Shown one piece after another: positions 17,614-26,823 of a stretch of DNA of 64,000 nt. Each line of letters opens with the position of its first letter. Positions within the stretch are counted from its first letter, which is position 1. The stretch covers positions 1,832,058 through 1,896,057 of the forward strand of contig KE159795.1 of NCBI GenBank assembly GCA_000403475.2. The letters are read 5' to 3'. Made by a program: the position numbers and the translations under genes. The notes beneath the pieces were generated by a model. That model ran no database searches and was not told where the DNA came from. It saw only the letters and a program-made list of their open reading frames with translations. Origin of the DNA: Lachnospiraceae bacterium MD308. Its GTDB lineage: Bacteria; Bacillota; Clostridia; Lachnospirales; Lachnospiraceae.

Positions 17614-18348
17614 CTATAGCATAATGCCATAAGAATAGGAAGTTGTTTTCTTTCCTTTAAATTTGGTTTTTGCATATGTATATATCCGTCGCTTATAATA
17701 TCTTGCATTCTTTTTTGCTTTTGCAATATATTCGATATATTGATCCATATTAAGGCTTATATTGCATATATCAGCTCCATTGGACTCAGCATACTGTATA
17801 GCGCAAATAATATCCTCAACACTGCCATAGGCTATCTCCTCTCCAGAAATTGTATGCAAAATTTTAAGTGGCATAAGTTTAACATAATTGCCATTTGCAA
17901 TTCCACAAACCTTCCCGATATACGGATTGGCACTAATGATACCTGCAATGGTCGTTCCATGTGATAATTCGCATGTAGAATACTTGTATTCCGAAACATT
18001 CTCATTATCATCCACAAAATTCCATCCATTTATGTCATCGATATATCCATTGTTATCATCATCTATACCATTATTAGGAATTTCATCAATGTTTTTCCAC
18101 AAAGATGCAGAAATTTCAGGGTTTAAAATATCAATTCCTCCGTCAATTATAGCAACCGTAACAATATGTTTGATTTTTTCCATCTCGACAATTTCCCACA
18201 TTTCCTGCACCCCTATATTAATAGCATATTTTGTATTTTTAGCAAGATACCATTGTTCATGTGGTATAGCTACTGAATTTTTTCCTGCGATATTATACAG
18301 AAAAAACATCCCAAGAAAAATAAACAAACACTTTATTATTTGTTTCAT
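17614..18348 (-). pseudogene. subtilisin-like (S8) peptidase remnant without the catalytic serine
   Basis: Open frame of 244 residues. A signal peptide (CLFIFLGMFFLYNI) is followed by an S8 domain: catalytic Asp in VAIIDGGIDILNP, a calcium-type loop NNGIDDDNNGYIDDINGWNF and catalytic His in ELSHGTTIAGII. After ADICNISLNM the sequence leaves the family and ends in a short basic tail, so the region with the oxyanion Asn and GTSMA serine is missing. S8 enzymes of this kind usually exceed 350 residues. It is probably a truncated gene, though a non-catalytic secreted binding role cannot be ruled out. Base composition is clearly more AT-rich than its neighbours. Confidence 0.7.
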
Positions 18349-18701
18349 AACATAATTTTAATCACCTCCTTTAAATGTGTTTGCAACCAGCCTATAAATA
18401 TAACAGCATTTTTCTACCAACTCCTTTCCTGAGAATTAAAATAATTGTTACTTTTAACATACACAAATACAGGCAAAAATGTAAGCAACGATTCATTGCT
18501 TTTTGTCAATGATATTGAGCATTCCAAAACAATTATCAATTAACGCAGAAAATTTCATAATTAACTTGCATCATGCAAAAATGTAAATTCCTCGTAGAAA
18601 AGACAAAAAGAATCACCAAACCATATCATTACAGTCTGATGATTCTTTCATGACGGCGTTTCAAACACCCGCCGGATATCTTTTTACATTCACATCTTAT
18701 T
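18349..18701. other. AT-rich intergenic stretch with a minus-strand terminator
   Basis: No gene is seen in these 353 bases. On the minus strand AAGAATCA pairs with TGATTCTT at 18605-18648 and is followed by TTTGTCTTTT, which terminates the TPR gene ending at 18702. The rest is AT-rich without recognisable repeats. Confidence 0.6.
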
Positions 18702-19595
18702 TTATTTTGCAAGCTCTTCAAGCTCCCGGAGTTTTTCATACGCACCCTGCTTTTCATAGATTCTCATGATGCATTCCCGGGTTTCCAGCGCATCCGGGTG
18801 CTCTCTGTTCAGCACGTTTTCGCGTATGCGTAATGCCAGTTTATACATTTCTTCTGCTTTTTCGTACTTTTCAGTCTCTTCATACAGTTCGCCCCGCATC
18901 TGATAAATCTTCGCCATCTCCAAATGCTCTGTGTCAAACAATTTTCTCCCAAGCCTTTGAGCCGCCACTAAATACAGCTCTGCATAATAATATAAATATC
19001 TCTGTCTTGCTCTCCGCGCCTGTTCAATCAAGTACTCTGTCCTTTCCAGTACAAGCTTTGGTTCTTCTATCCGCAATTCCAAATCCGCACACAGCGCCGC
19101 ATAATCCAGAATTATTTCCTCCTGGATACTCCTGCCTTTTTCCTCTGCCATCAAATGAACATCTGTCGGCTTTTCCTTGCCGTTGTCGAGCAGTATCCTC
19201 ATCTTAAGAAACGAGTAAAAATCACATGCTTTGGATGCCAGCGAATCATCCCCCCATGCCGTTGTAAAAAAAAACAAGTTCTTTCTCATCCCTGCCAGCA
19301 TATCCCGGCTGAAATTCAGCCGCTTATAGTCTTCATCATGCTGCATTGCATACTGAAAATTAAAAACCAGCAGCGTCTCCATCTCCTGTAAAGAATCGCC
19401 CCATTCTTTCAGGTCTCTGAACATGTAAGTTCCGGAATGCTCCTTACAATCATAGATCCCGGCCCGCCTGTCAGCAAAATACGCCATGACCTCCTTTTGT
19501 TTCGGCTCTCCTGCCACCGCCAGAAACAAGCCTTCCTCCGACTGGCTGAAGATCCATTCTAATGTCCCATAACCATCGTTCTTATCTTCCTGCAT
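18702..19595 (-). CDS. TPR protein with N-terminal signalling-type domain, partner of the AAA+ ATPase
   Basis: Protein of about 297 residues. The first about 135 residues form a globular domain with alternating hydrophobic strands (GLFLAVAGEPKQKEVMAYF, TLLVFNFQYAM, RKNLFFFTTAWGDDSLA). From memory, a similar segment (an R-D-x-L after a conserved strand and a following LxFxxP strand) is found before TPR or NB-ARC regions in bacterial STAND-type proteins. Residues about 165-295 are tetratricopeptide repeats (EMAKIYQMRGELYEETEKYE). Its start overlaps the end of the ATPase gene by 14 bases, so the proteins are made together. A regulated ATPase with a TPR adaptor is the simplest reading; the biological role is unknown. 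Confidence 0.7.
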   Translation of the reverse strand: MQEDKNDGYGTLEWIFSQSEEGLFLAVAGEPKQKEVMAYFADRRAGIYDCKEHSGTYMFRDLKEWGDSLQEMETLLVFNFQYAMQHDEDYKRLNFSRDMLAGMRKNLFFFTTAWGDDSLASKACDFYSFLKMRILLDNGKEKPTDVHLMAEEKGRSIQEEIILDYAALCADLELRIEEPKLVLERTEYLIEQARRARQRYLYYYAELYLVAAQRLGRKLFDTEHLEMAKIYQMRGELYEETEKYEKAEEMYKLALRIRENVLNREHPDALETRECIMRIYEKQGAYEKLRELEELAK

Positions 19596-20895
19596 CACTG
19601 ATCAACCCCTGTTCCCTAAAAAACCGCGCAATCAGCGGATGTATATTGTGCCAGCGTTTCCCGTTATATTCAAGAACTGCCGATGCCTGCAACATTTTTA
19701 AGAGCATTTCTTTATCTTCTATCATCTCCTTATTTCCGTTGTAAATATTCAGCAGAAATCCGTAGTCGTTCTTTTCTATCCTCCTGGTCAGGGAAGTTTC
19801 CAGCTCCGACAATGCCCTCTGTGCATCCTCCGCCGAGATTACCGCGCTGTTCCTCCGCTCCGCTCTTTTTGCCGAAGTATTGATTGCATGGAACAAATCC
19901 CTTAAAGAACCGCCTGTATAATGAATCAACTCTTCCAGCACACCATCCTCGAAAATATCAAGACATGCCCTTTTAACAACAATCTCCCGCACACTCTCAA
20001 TTCCTTCACAAAACGGCTCCCCCTTCATAGTCTCAATCTTGATCATAGGCAGCGTCTTTACTTCAAAATATGCCTCCAGTGCGGAAAATCTCTTATCATA
20101 GGAAAGCCCCACCGGGAATGTATATACAACAGGAAATGACATACCCGTAAGAATTGCCACGTAATGATAAAACACCTTCCATGCATCCTCCGGATTCAGC
20201 TTATCCAAATCTTCAAATATAATAATCGGATATTTTCCCCCGTTATTCCCGGCTATCGTCTCCGCAACCTGATTTAACAGTTTCACCCATTCGCTGGAAC
20301 GTACCATCATCTTTTTACGGTACTCATTTCTTGTCTCTTCATTGTATTTCAAATCTGCCTTTATTTTCATAAAGATTTTCAGTATTCCGGCAAAAATTCC
20401 CGGAGTACCCGCTTCTATCCCGCTTTCTGCATATAGCCCTTCATTTTTTTGCAATATACTTATCTCTGTGCCTTCATCCCAAAATTCTGCAATCGCCCTG
20501 AGCACATCCTCATGAATAGAAGCCTCCGACTCCTGCGCCATCTCCATCAGAGCTTCGCCCATCAAAATAAACAAATCCGAATAAACAACATTAAATAAAT
20601 CCAAATCCATCCCGCAGGAAACCGTTCTGACCATACAGCCTTCCATCCGAAGCCTTTGTGACATCCGGTTAAGCTCCGTACTCTTCCCGCACCCTCTATG
20701 GCCAAGCAGCAAAAAAGCTTTGTGATTGCCCTGCCCGCAACAGACATCAAAAATATCTTCGATAGGAGAACTGTATTTGTCATTCATCCGGTATTCCATC
20801 GTACCACCGCAATAAAACTGCTCCATCTGATCCGCCTTTAACGGCTCAGGCGAAAATGCATTTATAACTTCTGAAATCTTATCCGCATACCTCAT
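19582..20895 (-). CDS. AAA+ / P-loop ATPase (ORC/STAND-like)
   Basis: ATPase of 437 residues. Walker A is GHRGCGKST (about residue 65), Walker B is PIIIFEDLDKL (about residue 230), and a sensor-2-like segment YTGGSLRDLFHAIN (about residue 345) is typical of ORC/Cdc6-related AAA+ proteins. A winged-helix-like end (WHNIHPLIARFF) closes the chain. No membrane segment or signal peptide. AGGAGGGGAACCG precedes the ATG. It sits between a disrupted small gene (30 bases upstream) and the overlapping TPR gene. The three-gene order suggests one complex. Defence, signalling or stress roles are all possible. Confidence 0.75.
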   Translation of the reverse strand: MRYADKISEVINAFSPEPLKADQMEQFYCGGTMEYRMNDKYSSPIEDIFDVCCGQGNHKAFLLLGHRGCGKSTELNRMSQRLRMEGCMVRTVSCGMDLDLFNVVYSDLFILMGEALMEMAQESEASIHEDVLRAIAEFWDEGTEISILQKNEGLYAESGIEAGTPGIFAGILKIFMKIKADLKYNEETRNEYRKKMMVRSSEWVKLLNQVAETIAGNNGGKYPIIIFEDLDKLNPEDAWKVFYHYVAILTGMSFPVVYTFPVGLSYDKRFSALEAYFEVKTLPMIKIETMKGEPFCEGIESVREIVVKRACLDIFEDGVLEELIHYTGGSLRDLFHAINTSAKRAERRNSAVISAEDAQRALSELETSLTRRIEKNDYGFLLNIYNGNKEMIEDKEMLLKMLQASAVLEYNGKRWHNIHPLIARFFREQGLISDAGR

Positions 20896-21165
20896 CGGTT
20901 CCCCTCCTGTAAAAATATTTTCAATTACTTAATTTCTTCGATGTGATAATCGTCCTGACAGCTCCGCCCTTCATTTTTAATCAGCAGCAAATGCTCGTCA
21001 TAATTCTTCATATTATTTTCCCGCAATATCTGCCCAATATTCTATCTGCTGCTTGGAACAATCCGTTCCCTGACCCACCTCATGCTCCAATCTGCACCGA
21101 TATGCCGAATCCCCCGTTTCACAAAGAGCGACATCATAAAAGGAGCTTCCCGTTCCGTGACATCC

Positions 21166-22441
21166 TAGTGTACTGACATATTGATATTTAGATAAATTAA
21201 TATAGTATTTTCTGCCGTTTTGAGGTATAATAAAAGAAACGGCGGTGATATCTAATGGCAAGACCCAAAAAGTATATAATCAACCTCACAGAAAATGAAT
21301 TCAAGGAACTTAAATCCACAATCCGAAAGAAAAAAACTTCAAAAACAATCCGGTGCAGATGCCAGATCATACTTGATCTGGACGAAGCACATGGAAAGGT
21401 TTTGACACACGAACAGTGTGCAAAATCAAACGGCGTCTGTCTGGCAACGGTTGCCAACACGGTCACAAAATACATAAATGGCGGTGTCAGTGCTATTACA
21501 GAATTTAAAAGGAATGTTAATTCTGATAATGCCAGACGCAAGGTGGACGGACGTACAGAGGCCCGGCTCATTGAGCTTGCCTGCGGCCCTGTTCCGGAAG
21601 GGCATTCCAGATGGACGATCCGTCTGCTTGAAGAAGAATCCAAAGTTATCCTGGAAACCCCTGTAAGCCGGGAGGCGATCCGCATTGCCTTAAAAAAAAC
21701 AAACTTCGACCTCACAAAAACGACTACTGGTGCATCCCGGCAAAAGAAGACCCGGAATTCATAGCCTGCATGGAAGACGTCCTTGACGTTTACGAACTTC
21801 CCTATAACGAAAGCCGCCCGGTCGTATGTATGGACGAGAAGCCGTACCAGCTTCTTGGCGAGACAAGGGAGCCGCTGCCGATGATTCCCGGAAGTGACCG
21901 GAAAACAGATTCCGAATATGTCCGTAACGGCACGGTCAGTATATTTGCTTTTATAGAACCGCTTGGAGGGACACATCATGTAAGCGTAAGGGAACATCGT
22001 ACAGCCTTTGACTGGGCAGAGGAAATCAAATACCTTGCAGATGTCATGTATCCGGATGCTGAAAAGATTATCCTTGTAATGGATAACCTCAATACACACA
22101 AGCCTTCCTCACTGTATAAACGTTATCCGCCGGAAGAAGCAAGACGCATCCTGAAAAGGCTGGAAATACATTATACCCCGAAGCATGGGAGCTGGCTGGA
22201 CATTGCTGAAATAGAGCTTAATGTCATGACCAGACAGTGCCTTTCACGTCGTATTGCTGAAATAGACTTATTACGCAGTGAGTTGTCAGTATGGGAAGCG
22301 GAAAGGAATACGTCTGCGGCAAAAGTCAACTGGCATTTTCGGACAAGTGACGCCCGGATAAAACTTAGTTCTTTATATCCCAGATTTACTACTGCCTAAA
22401 GGGGCGGTAGTAAATCTAAATATCAACATGTCAGTACACTA
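21166..22441 (+). mobile_element. IS630-family insertion sequence
   Basis: Element of about 1.28 kb. Both ends carry the inverted repeat TAGTGTACTGACAT, and it continues to 28 bases with a single mismatch. TA dinucleotides at 21166-21167 and 22440-22441 are the expected target duplication of this family, within a CTAG-type site. It carries one transposase gene read through a frameshift. It splits a small minus-strand gene. Confidence 0.92.
21255..22399 (+). CDS. IS630 transposase, expressed through a -1 frameshift
   Basis: The first frame (21255-21764) encodes the helix-turn-helix half (HEQCAKSNGVCLATVANTVT). The second frame (ORF from 21770, reading back to about 21692) encodes the DDE nuclease half: RPVVCMDEKPYQLLG (first Asp), IILVMDNLNTHKP (second Asp) and PKHGSWLDIAEIELNVM (Glu). 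The frames join by a -1 shift on eight A residues at 21692-21699 (codons AAA AAA A), after which the sequence continues KLRPHKNDYWCIPAKEDPEF, matching the family. Total fused length is about 380 residues. Programmed -1 slippage at A runs is known for this family, so the element is probably intact. Confidence 0.85.
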
Positions 22442-22683
22442 GGGGATATCAATAGAAAACTCTTTTTTATCTTCATCATAATTTAAAATTGACAGGATTT
22501 TTTCCTTATCATCTCTTTTGACAGCGTATCTCTTCATATCTGCACCACCTTTTCCATATCATTTCCCATATCTTCTCAATATGAACATCTGCCAGAACAT
22601 TATATTTTCATTCATTATACCCCAAGACCGTAGATATGTTAAGCAATATGTGAAAACGCAAATCTCACTTTAAGCTCCCCCCG

Positions 22684-23598
22684 TCAAAGTATACACATAA
22701 ACACCGGCAATGTCACAATTGACAGCAGCGTTGACACAAATATCGCCTGTGACGCAATCTCCGGATTGCAGTCATACTTATCCGCCAGTATCGCCGTGGT
22801 GCTGGCCATAGGCATAGCGCTCAAAAGTACCATCGTGCTGCACAGCACGCTGTCAACGCGAAGCAATCTTAATACCCCCAGGATCAGCAGCGGATACGCC
22901 GCCAGCCTGAGCACGCAGTAGTACAGCACATCCCGGTCGAACATCCGCCGGATGTCCGACTCTGCCAGCATCGCTCCAATTGCAAGCATAGAGACAGGAA
23001 CCATGCATTTGCTGATTCCCTCCAGGGTATTTTCAAGGAATACCGGGAACCTGACCTGGAACATCATCAAAAGCACCCCTAAGAAAACCGCAATGATGCA
23101 CGGATGTTTCACAAGCTTTTTATATGCCTCCTTGCGGTCTACATGGGTAAAAAGGGCAAGCCCCGACGACCACATGGTAAGGCGCACCGGAATCTGAAAA
23201 AAGGACGTATAAAGCACACCCACCGCGCCGTAGAGGGAGTGGATAATGGGAATCCCGATAAAGCTGGAATTCGAGACAATAATCCCATATGTAAATATCC
23301 TGCCCTTCTCCTTAGGGCAGCGAAGAAAGCAGTATTTTCCAAAAAGTATACTGAACATCTGAATCCCAAGGGAAATCAAAAATGCTCCGGAGCAATTTTT
23401 GATAAATTGCTCCGAAACATTCATCTCACCCATAAATGAGCTGATAATATTACAGGGAAGTATCAGATTCACCGTGATATCCGACAGGCACTTCTGGCCT
23501 TCCTTCGTGATAATCCCTATTTTTTTCAGTGTAAGCCCAATCATAATCAGCAAAAACAGCGTAAGCTGCAGATGCACCATCTGGGTAAAAAGCGCCAT
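22684..23598 (-). CDS. AEC-family (auxin efflux carrier-like) transporter
   Basis: Integral membrane protein of 304 residues with about ten helices. LFLLIMIGLTLKKIGIITKEG at the N-terminus, NSSFIGIPIIHSLYG in the middle and STTAILADKYDCNPEIASQAI near the end are typical of the AEC family. Members export or exchange small organic acids such as malate or malonate. It is the last gene of the 5-oxoprolinase operon, about 40 bases after the symporter gene, which hints at transport of an organic acid made or used by that pathway. Confidence 0.85.
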   Translation of the reverse strand: MALFTQMVHLQLTLFLLIMIGLTLKKIGIITKEGQKCLSDITVNLILPCNIISSFMGEMNVSEQFIKNCSGAFLISLGIQMFSILFGKYCFLRCPKEKGRIFTYGIIVSNSSFIGIPIIHSLYGAVGVLYTSFFQIPVRLTMWSSGLALFTHVDRKEAYKKLVKHPCIIAVFLGVLLMMFQVRFPVFLENTLEGISKCMVPVSMLAIGAMLAESDIRRMFDRDVLYYCVLRLAAYPLLILGVLRLLRVDSVLCSTMVLLSAMPMASTTAILADKYDCNPEIASQAIFVSTLLSIVTLPVFMCIL

Positions 23599-23638
23599 AT
23601 TTCCTCAAACCTTAATCACTTCATAGTTTATGCTAATA

Positions 23639-24985
23639 CTAGCTGTTATACTTTTGCTTGTCAAGCTCTTTTTCTTTTGCGTTCACGATCACGTTTACCG
23701 CCGCGTCGCCGATTACGTTGAGCGGCAGGAGAGCCATCTCTACCGGGCGGTTGATCGCTACGATCAGGGCGTAACCGATGAGACATGCATCCGTCGTCCA
23801 GCCCATTCCAGACAGCACCGTGAAGATCATGGTCGTTCCTGCGATCGGGATTGCCGGAGTTCCTGCTGCCGCGCAGATAGAAAGGAAAGCCATGACGATC
23901 ATATTTGCCGGAGTAACTTCAATCCCCGCGCTGGTAGCGATAAACGTAACTGCAAACATATGCATGACCGTTGTTCCGTTCATATTGATAGTCATGCCGG
24001 TAGGCAGTACAAAGCTTGTAATCTCCTTGCTGCATCCGAGCTCGTCGATACATGTCCTCGTATTGAGCGGGAGACATGCCGCGGAGGAGTTGGTGGAGAA
24101 CCCGAAGATGCCGACTTTCGCAATCTTCTTGATAAACTTTACCGGATTCTCCTTTGTGGTGGTCCAGATTCCCAGCGGATAGAGGGTTGCCACCAGGAGG
24201 AACAGCGTGAGCATCGCAGATACCACGTACGCTGCAACAGGAGCCAGATACTCTACGCCGTAGATTGCAAACGTCCTGGAAATCAGGCAGAAGATTGCAA
24301 CCGGACCGATTTTATTGATCAGAAATGTAAGCCACATATTGATAACTTCGCTTAAGTTTTCCAGCACCTTCTTAAGCGGCTCTCCCCGCTCGCCCATCTG
24401 GTTCAGGCAAAGCCCGAGGATAATCGCCACGACCACGATTGCGAGGATGCTGTTATTCGTGCTGGCCGCGTCTGTAATGTTGGACGGAACCGCATTTACC
24501 ACAACTGCCAGCGGGTTGAACGCGTCAATGGTCGCCGCCTCCGCAACGCCCTCGCTTGGAAGTGTGACATTAAAAAGCCCCATCGACTTTACAATGTACG
24601 CAATAGTACAGCCAAGAGCCGCGCCGCACACATAGAACCCGAAGAATCCTGCCAGGGTCGTTCCCGCAATCCGCCCAAGCTTTGTGGAATTGGAGATGCT
24701 GCACATCGCAAGGCTCAAAGACACCAGTACAAGCGGCACGATAGCGAGCTGCAGGCCCTTCATGAAAATCTGCCCGACGATATAAAAGATACCGATTGCG
24801 CCGACACCCTCCGGAACGGTGATATCCTGGAACAGCAGTTTATTTACGATGGCCCAGCCCTCCTCAGAGATAACTTTTTCCCGCAGGAAAAGGAACAAAA
24901 GCCCCACGGCAAGGCCGCCCACAAGGGCGATCATCATTTTCTTCACAACGGACATCGGCTCTTTTTTGTTCGTTTCATTGCTCAT
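23639..24985 (-). CDS. dicarboxylate/amino acid:cation symporter (DAACS family)
   Basis: Membrane carrier of 448 residues of the glutamate/aspartate transporter fold. The serine-rich re-entrant segment appears as STNSSAACLPLNTRTC, and the NMDGT motif as MNGTTVMHMF (NMNGT). The two hairpins and the eight helices are all accounted for. It imports an acidic amino acid or dicarboxylate with a cation. In this operon 5-oxoproline or glutamate is a plausible cargo. The NMNGT version, rather than NMDGT, may change cation binding. Confidence 0.9.
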   Translation of the reverse strand: MSNETNKKEPMSVVKKMMIALVGGLAVGLLFLFLREKVISEEGWAIVNKLLFQDITVPEGVGAIGIFYIVGQIFMKGLQLAIVPLVLVSLSLAMCSISNSTKLGRIAGTTLAGFFGFYVCGAALGCTIAYIVKSMGLFNVTLPSEGVAEAATIDAFNPLAVVVNAVPSNITDAASTNNSILAIVVVAIILGLCLNQMGERGEPLKKVLENLSEVINMWLTFLINKIGPVAIFCLISRTFAIYGVEYLAPVAAYVVSAMLTLFLLVATLYPLGIWTTTKENPVKFIKKIAKVGIFGFSTNSSAACLPLNTRTCIDELGCSKEITSFVLPTGMTINMNGTTVMHMFAVTFIATSAGIEVTPANMIVMAFLSICAAAGTPAIPIAGTTMIFTVLSGMGWTTDACLIGYALIVAINRPVEMALLPLNVIGDAAVNVIVNAKEKELDKQKYNS

Positions 24986-25018
24986 TTTACTTCACTCCTT
25001 TGTATTTTTTTATCAGTT

Positions 25019-25774
25019 CTAGAGATGCTTAATCTCAATGCCTTCCTCTGCAAATGCCTTCCGGATCCTCTGCACAAATGCCAGCGCCTTCGGCCCGTCT
25101 CCGTGTACGCACAAAGTATCCCCCTTGATGTCAAGCTCCTTGCCGTTAATGGATGTTACCTTCCCCTCTTTAATCATCCGCACGCAGCGGGCAATCGCCA
25201 CATCCTCATCCGTAATCATGGAGCCTTCCATTTTCCTCGGAACTAGAGACAGATCGTCCATGTACGCCCGGTCCGCAAATATCTCCGACGCCGTCCTAAG
25301 CCCCTTGCTCTCCGCAATCTGCCCCAGCACCGCCCCGGCGCAGTAATACACGATCAGGTCTTTGTCAAAATCGGTGATTGCCTCCACGATAGCCGAAGAA
25401 ATCTCCTCGTCATACTGGCACTGGTTCCCCATCGCCCCGTGGGGCGCCACATGTGAAAGTTTCATGCCGTAGCTCTTTGTAAACGCCGCCAGCGCGCCGA
25501 TCTGGTATTTCACATAATTCTTCACTTCCTGATAAGAAAGCACCATCTTCCTGCGCCCGAATCCCATCAGATCCGGATATCCCGGGTGGGCGCCCACCAT
25601 CACGCCCCGCTCCTTCGCCATGCTTACCACCCTGTCCATGACCATCGGGTCTCCCGCATGCCATCCGCAGGCAACATTTGCCGTCGTCACATACTGGATG
25701 ATCTCCGCGTCGCCGCCCAGCTTGTACGCGCCAAAGCTCTCGCCCATGTCGCTGTTCAAATCAACACTGTACAT
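25019..25774 (-). CDS. pxpA: 5-oxoprolinase subunit PxpA (LamB/YcsF family)
   Basis: Protein of 251 residues beginning MYSVDLNSDMGESFGAYKLG, the hallmark start of the LamB/YcsF family, with ACGWHAGDP and HPGYPDLMGFGRR following. PxpA, with PxpB and PxpC, converts 5-oxoproline (pyroglutamate) to glutamate with ATP. The ATG at 25774 is chosen because AAAGGGGAAACGAAG precedes it; an upstream ATG at 25792 has no ribosome site. The subunits are in the order B, C, dehydrogenase, A on the minus strand. Confidence 0.93.
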   Translation of the reverse strand: MYSVDLNSDMGESFGAYKLGGDAEIIQYVTTANVACGWHAGDPMVMDRVVSMAKERGVMVGAHPGYPDLMGFGRRKMVLSYQEVKNYVKYQIGALAAFTKSYGMKLSHVAPHGAMGNQCQYDEEISSAIVEAITDFDKDLIVYYCAGAVLGQIAESKGLRTASEIFADRAYMDDLSLVPRKMEGSMITDEDVAIARCVRMIKEGKVTSINGKELDIKGDTLCVHGDGPKALAFVQRIRKAFAEEGIEIKHL

Positions 25775-25815
25775 CTTCGTTTCCCCTTTCATCTTTTTTC
25801 ATCTTTCGCTTTATT

Positions 25816-26775
25816 TTATTTGTTCACTACATTCTGGGGCTCGCCATCCACAAAGCATCTGAGGTTGTCCGCCGCGATATCCATCAGTCTCTGGCGCGAC
25901 TCCTTCGGCGCCCACGCGATATGCGGCGTAATGATCATATTTTTCGCCTCAAGGAGCGGGTTGTCCATCCGGATCGGCTCCGTAGAGACGACATCCACTG
26001 CTGCCCCTGCCACCTTGCCGCTGTTCAGCGCGTCTCTCAAGTCCTCCTCCACGATAAGCGGGCCGCGCGAATCATTAATGATCATCACTCCGTCCTTCAT
26101 CTTCGCAATGGTATCTTTATTGATGATTCCTTCCGTCTCCGGGAACAAAGGGCAATGGAGGGAGATCACATCCGACTCCGCAAGCAATGTATCAAGGTCT
26201 GCGTAGCGGCACGTCTCACTCTCAAGCTCCGGGCGTTTGAATGCATCGTAGGCAAGAACCTTCATGCCAAGCGCCTGTGCAATCTTTCCCGTATCCTGCC
26301 CGATGCGCCCGAACCCGATGATTCCCATAGTCTTTCCGGCAAGCTCCACAAGAGGATGATTCCAGAAACACCAGTCCGCATTGTTTGTCCAGTCTCCCTT
26401 CTTCACGCAGTCAGAATGTTCGCCGATGTGGTGGCACAGCTCAAGGAGCAGCGCAATCGCATACTGGGAAACAGCCGCCGTTCCATATGTAGGAATATTC
26501 GACACTGGGATGTTTTTCTCTTTCGCCGCCGCAATGTCCACGATGTTGTAGCCTGTGGCAAGCACTCCTACAAACTTGATGTTGGGGCATGCGTCAAAGG
26601 TTTCCCTCGTAAGCGGCGTCTTATTGGTGTATACCGCCTCCGCATCGCCAATCCTGGAAACGATATCTTCCTCCTTCGTCCTCTCATAAACAGTAACTTC
26701 TCCGAACCTTTCCATGCCCTCCCAGCTAATGTCGCCCGGGTTCAATGTGTAACCATCCAGCACTACGATTTTCAT
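25816..26775 (-). CDS. D-2-hydroxyacid dehydrogenase
   Basis: NAD-dependent dehydrogenase of 319 residues. The Rossmann motif is MGIIGFGRIGQ (about residue 150), the catalytic Arg is in NDSRGPLI, the Glu in VSTEPI and the His in ITPHIAWAP. It reduces a 2-keto acid or oxidises a D-2-hydroxy acid, resembling hydroxypyruvate/glycerate reductases. INDSRGPL replaces the more usual INTARG/INVARG. It lies between pxpC and pxpA, which is an uncommon position and may link 2-hydroxyglutarate-like or related acids to the pathway. Substrate unknown. Confidence 0.9.
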   Translation of the reverse strand: MKIVVLDGYTLNPGDISWEGMERFGEVTVYERTKEEDIVSRIGDAEAVYTNKTPLTRETFDACPNIKFVGVLATGYNIVDIAAAKEKNIPVSNIPTYGTAAVSQYAIALLLELCHHIGEHSDCVKKGDWTNNADWCFWNHPLVELAGKTMGIIGFGRIGQDTGKIAQALGMKVLAYDAFKRPELESETCRYADLDTLLAESDVISLHCPLFPETEGIINKDTIAKMKDGVMIINDSRGPLIVEEDLRDALNSGKVAGAAVDVVSTEPIRMDNPLLEAKNMIITPHIAWAPKESRQRLMDIAADNLRCFVDGEPQNVVNK

Positions 26776-26823
26776 GTTTCACTTACCTCCATTTATTTCA
26801 TATTTTTTTCTTTCTTATCATTT

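Larger units (their letters stand above)
20925..22537 (-). pseudogene. small gene disrupted by IS630 and two nonsense codons
   Basis: Removing the IS630 element joins two minus-strand halves in one frame. The 5' half (22537-22442) reads MKRYAVKRDDKEKILSILNY and on to SIDIP. The 3' half (from 21165 to 20925) reads DVTEREAPFMMSLFVKRG, WSMRWVRERIVPSSR and, after a stop, NIGQILRENN and CQDDYHIEEIK. TAG codons interrupt it at the insertion point and after PSSR; both would be CAG (Gln) before one C-to-T change. The intact protein would have about 110 residues. GGTGGTGCAGAT lies before the ATG. The AAA+ gene follows 29 bases after its stop, so it was the first gene of that operon. Confidence 0.75.

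Noticed and set aside
21255-22399. Two separate IS630 genes or a frameshifted pseudogene
   Set aside because: The frames join precisely at an A8 run by a -1 step, as expected for programmed frameshifting in this family.
20925-22537. UAG recoding (for example pyrrolysine) to explain the two TAG codons
   Set aside because: Other intact genes in the window end in TAG, and both codons are one C-to-T change from CAG; no pyl gene is seen.
23630-24355. Plus-strand frames opposite the DAACS gene rich in His/Arg/Cys
   Set aside because: Reverse-complement shadow of a well-supported membrane carrier; low-complexity translation and no start signals.
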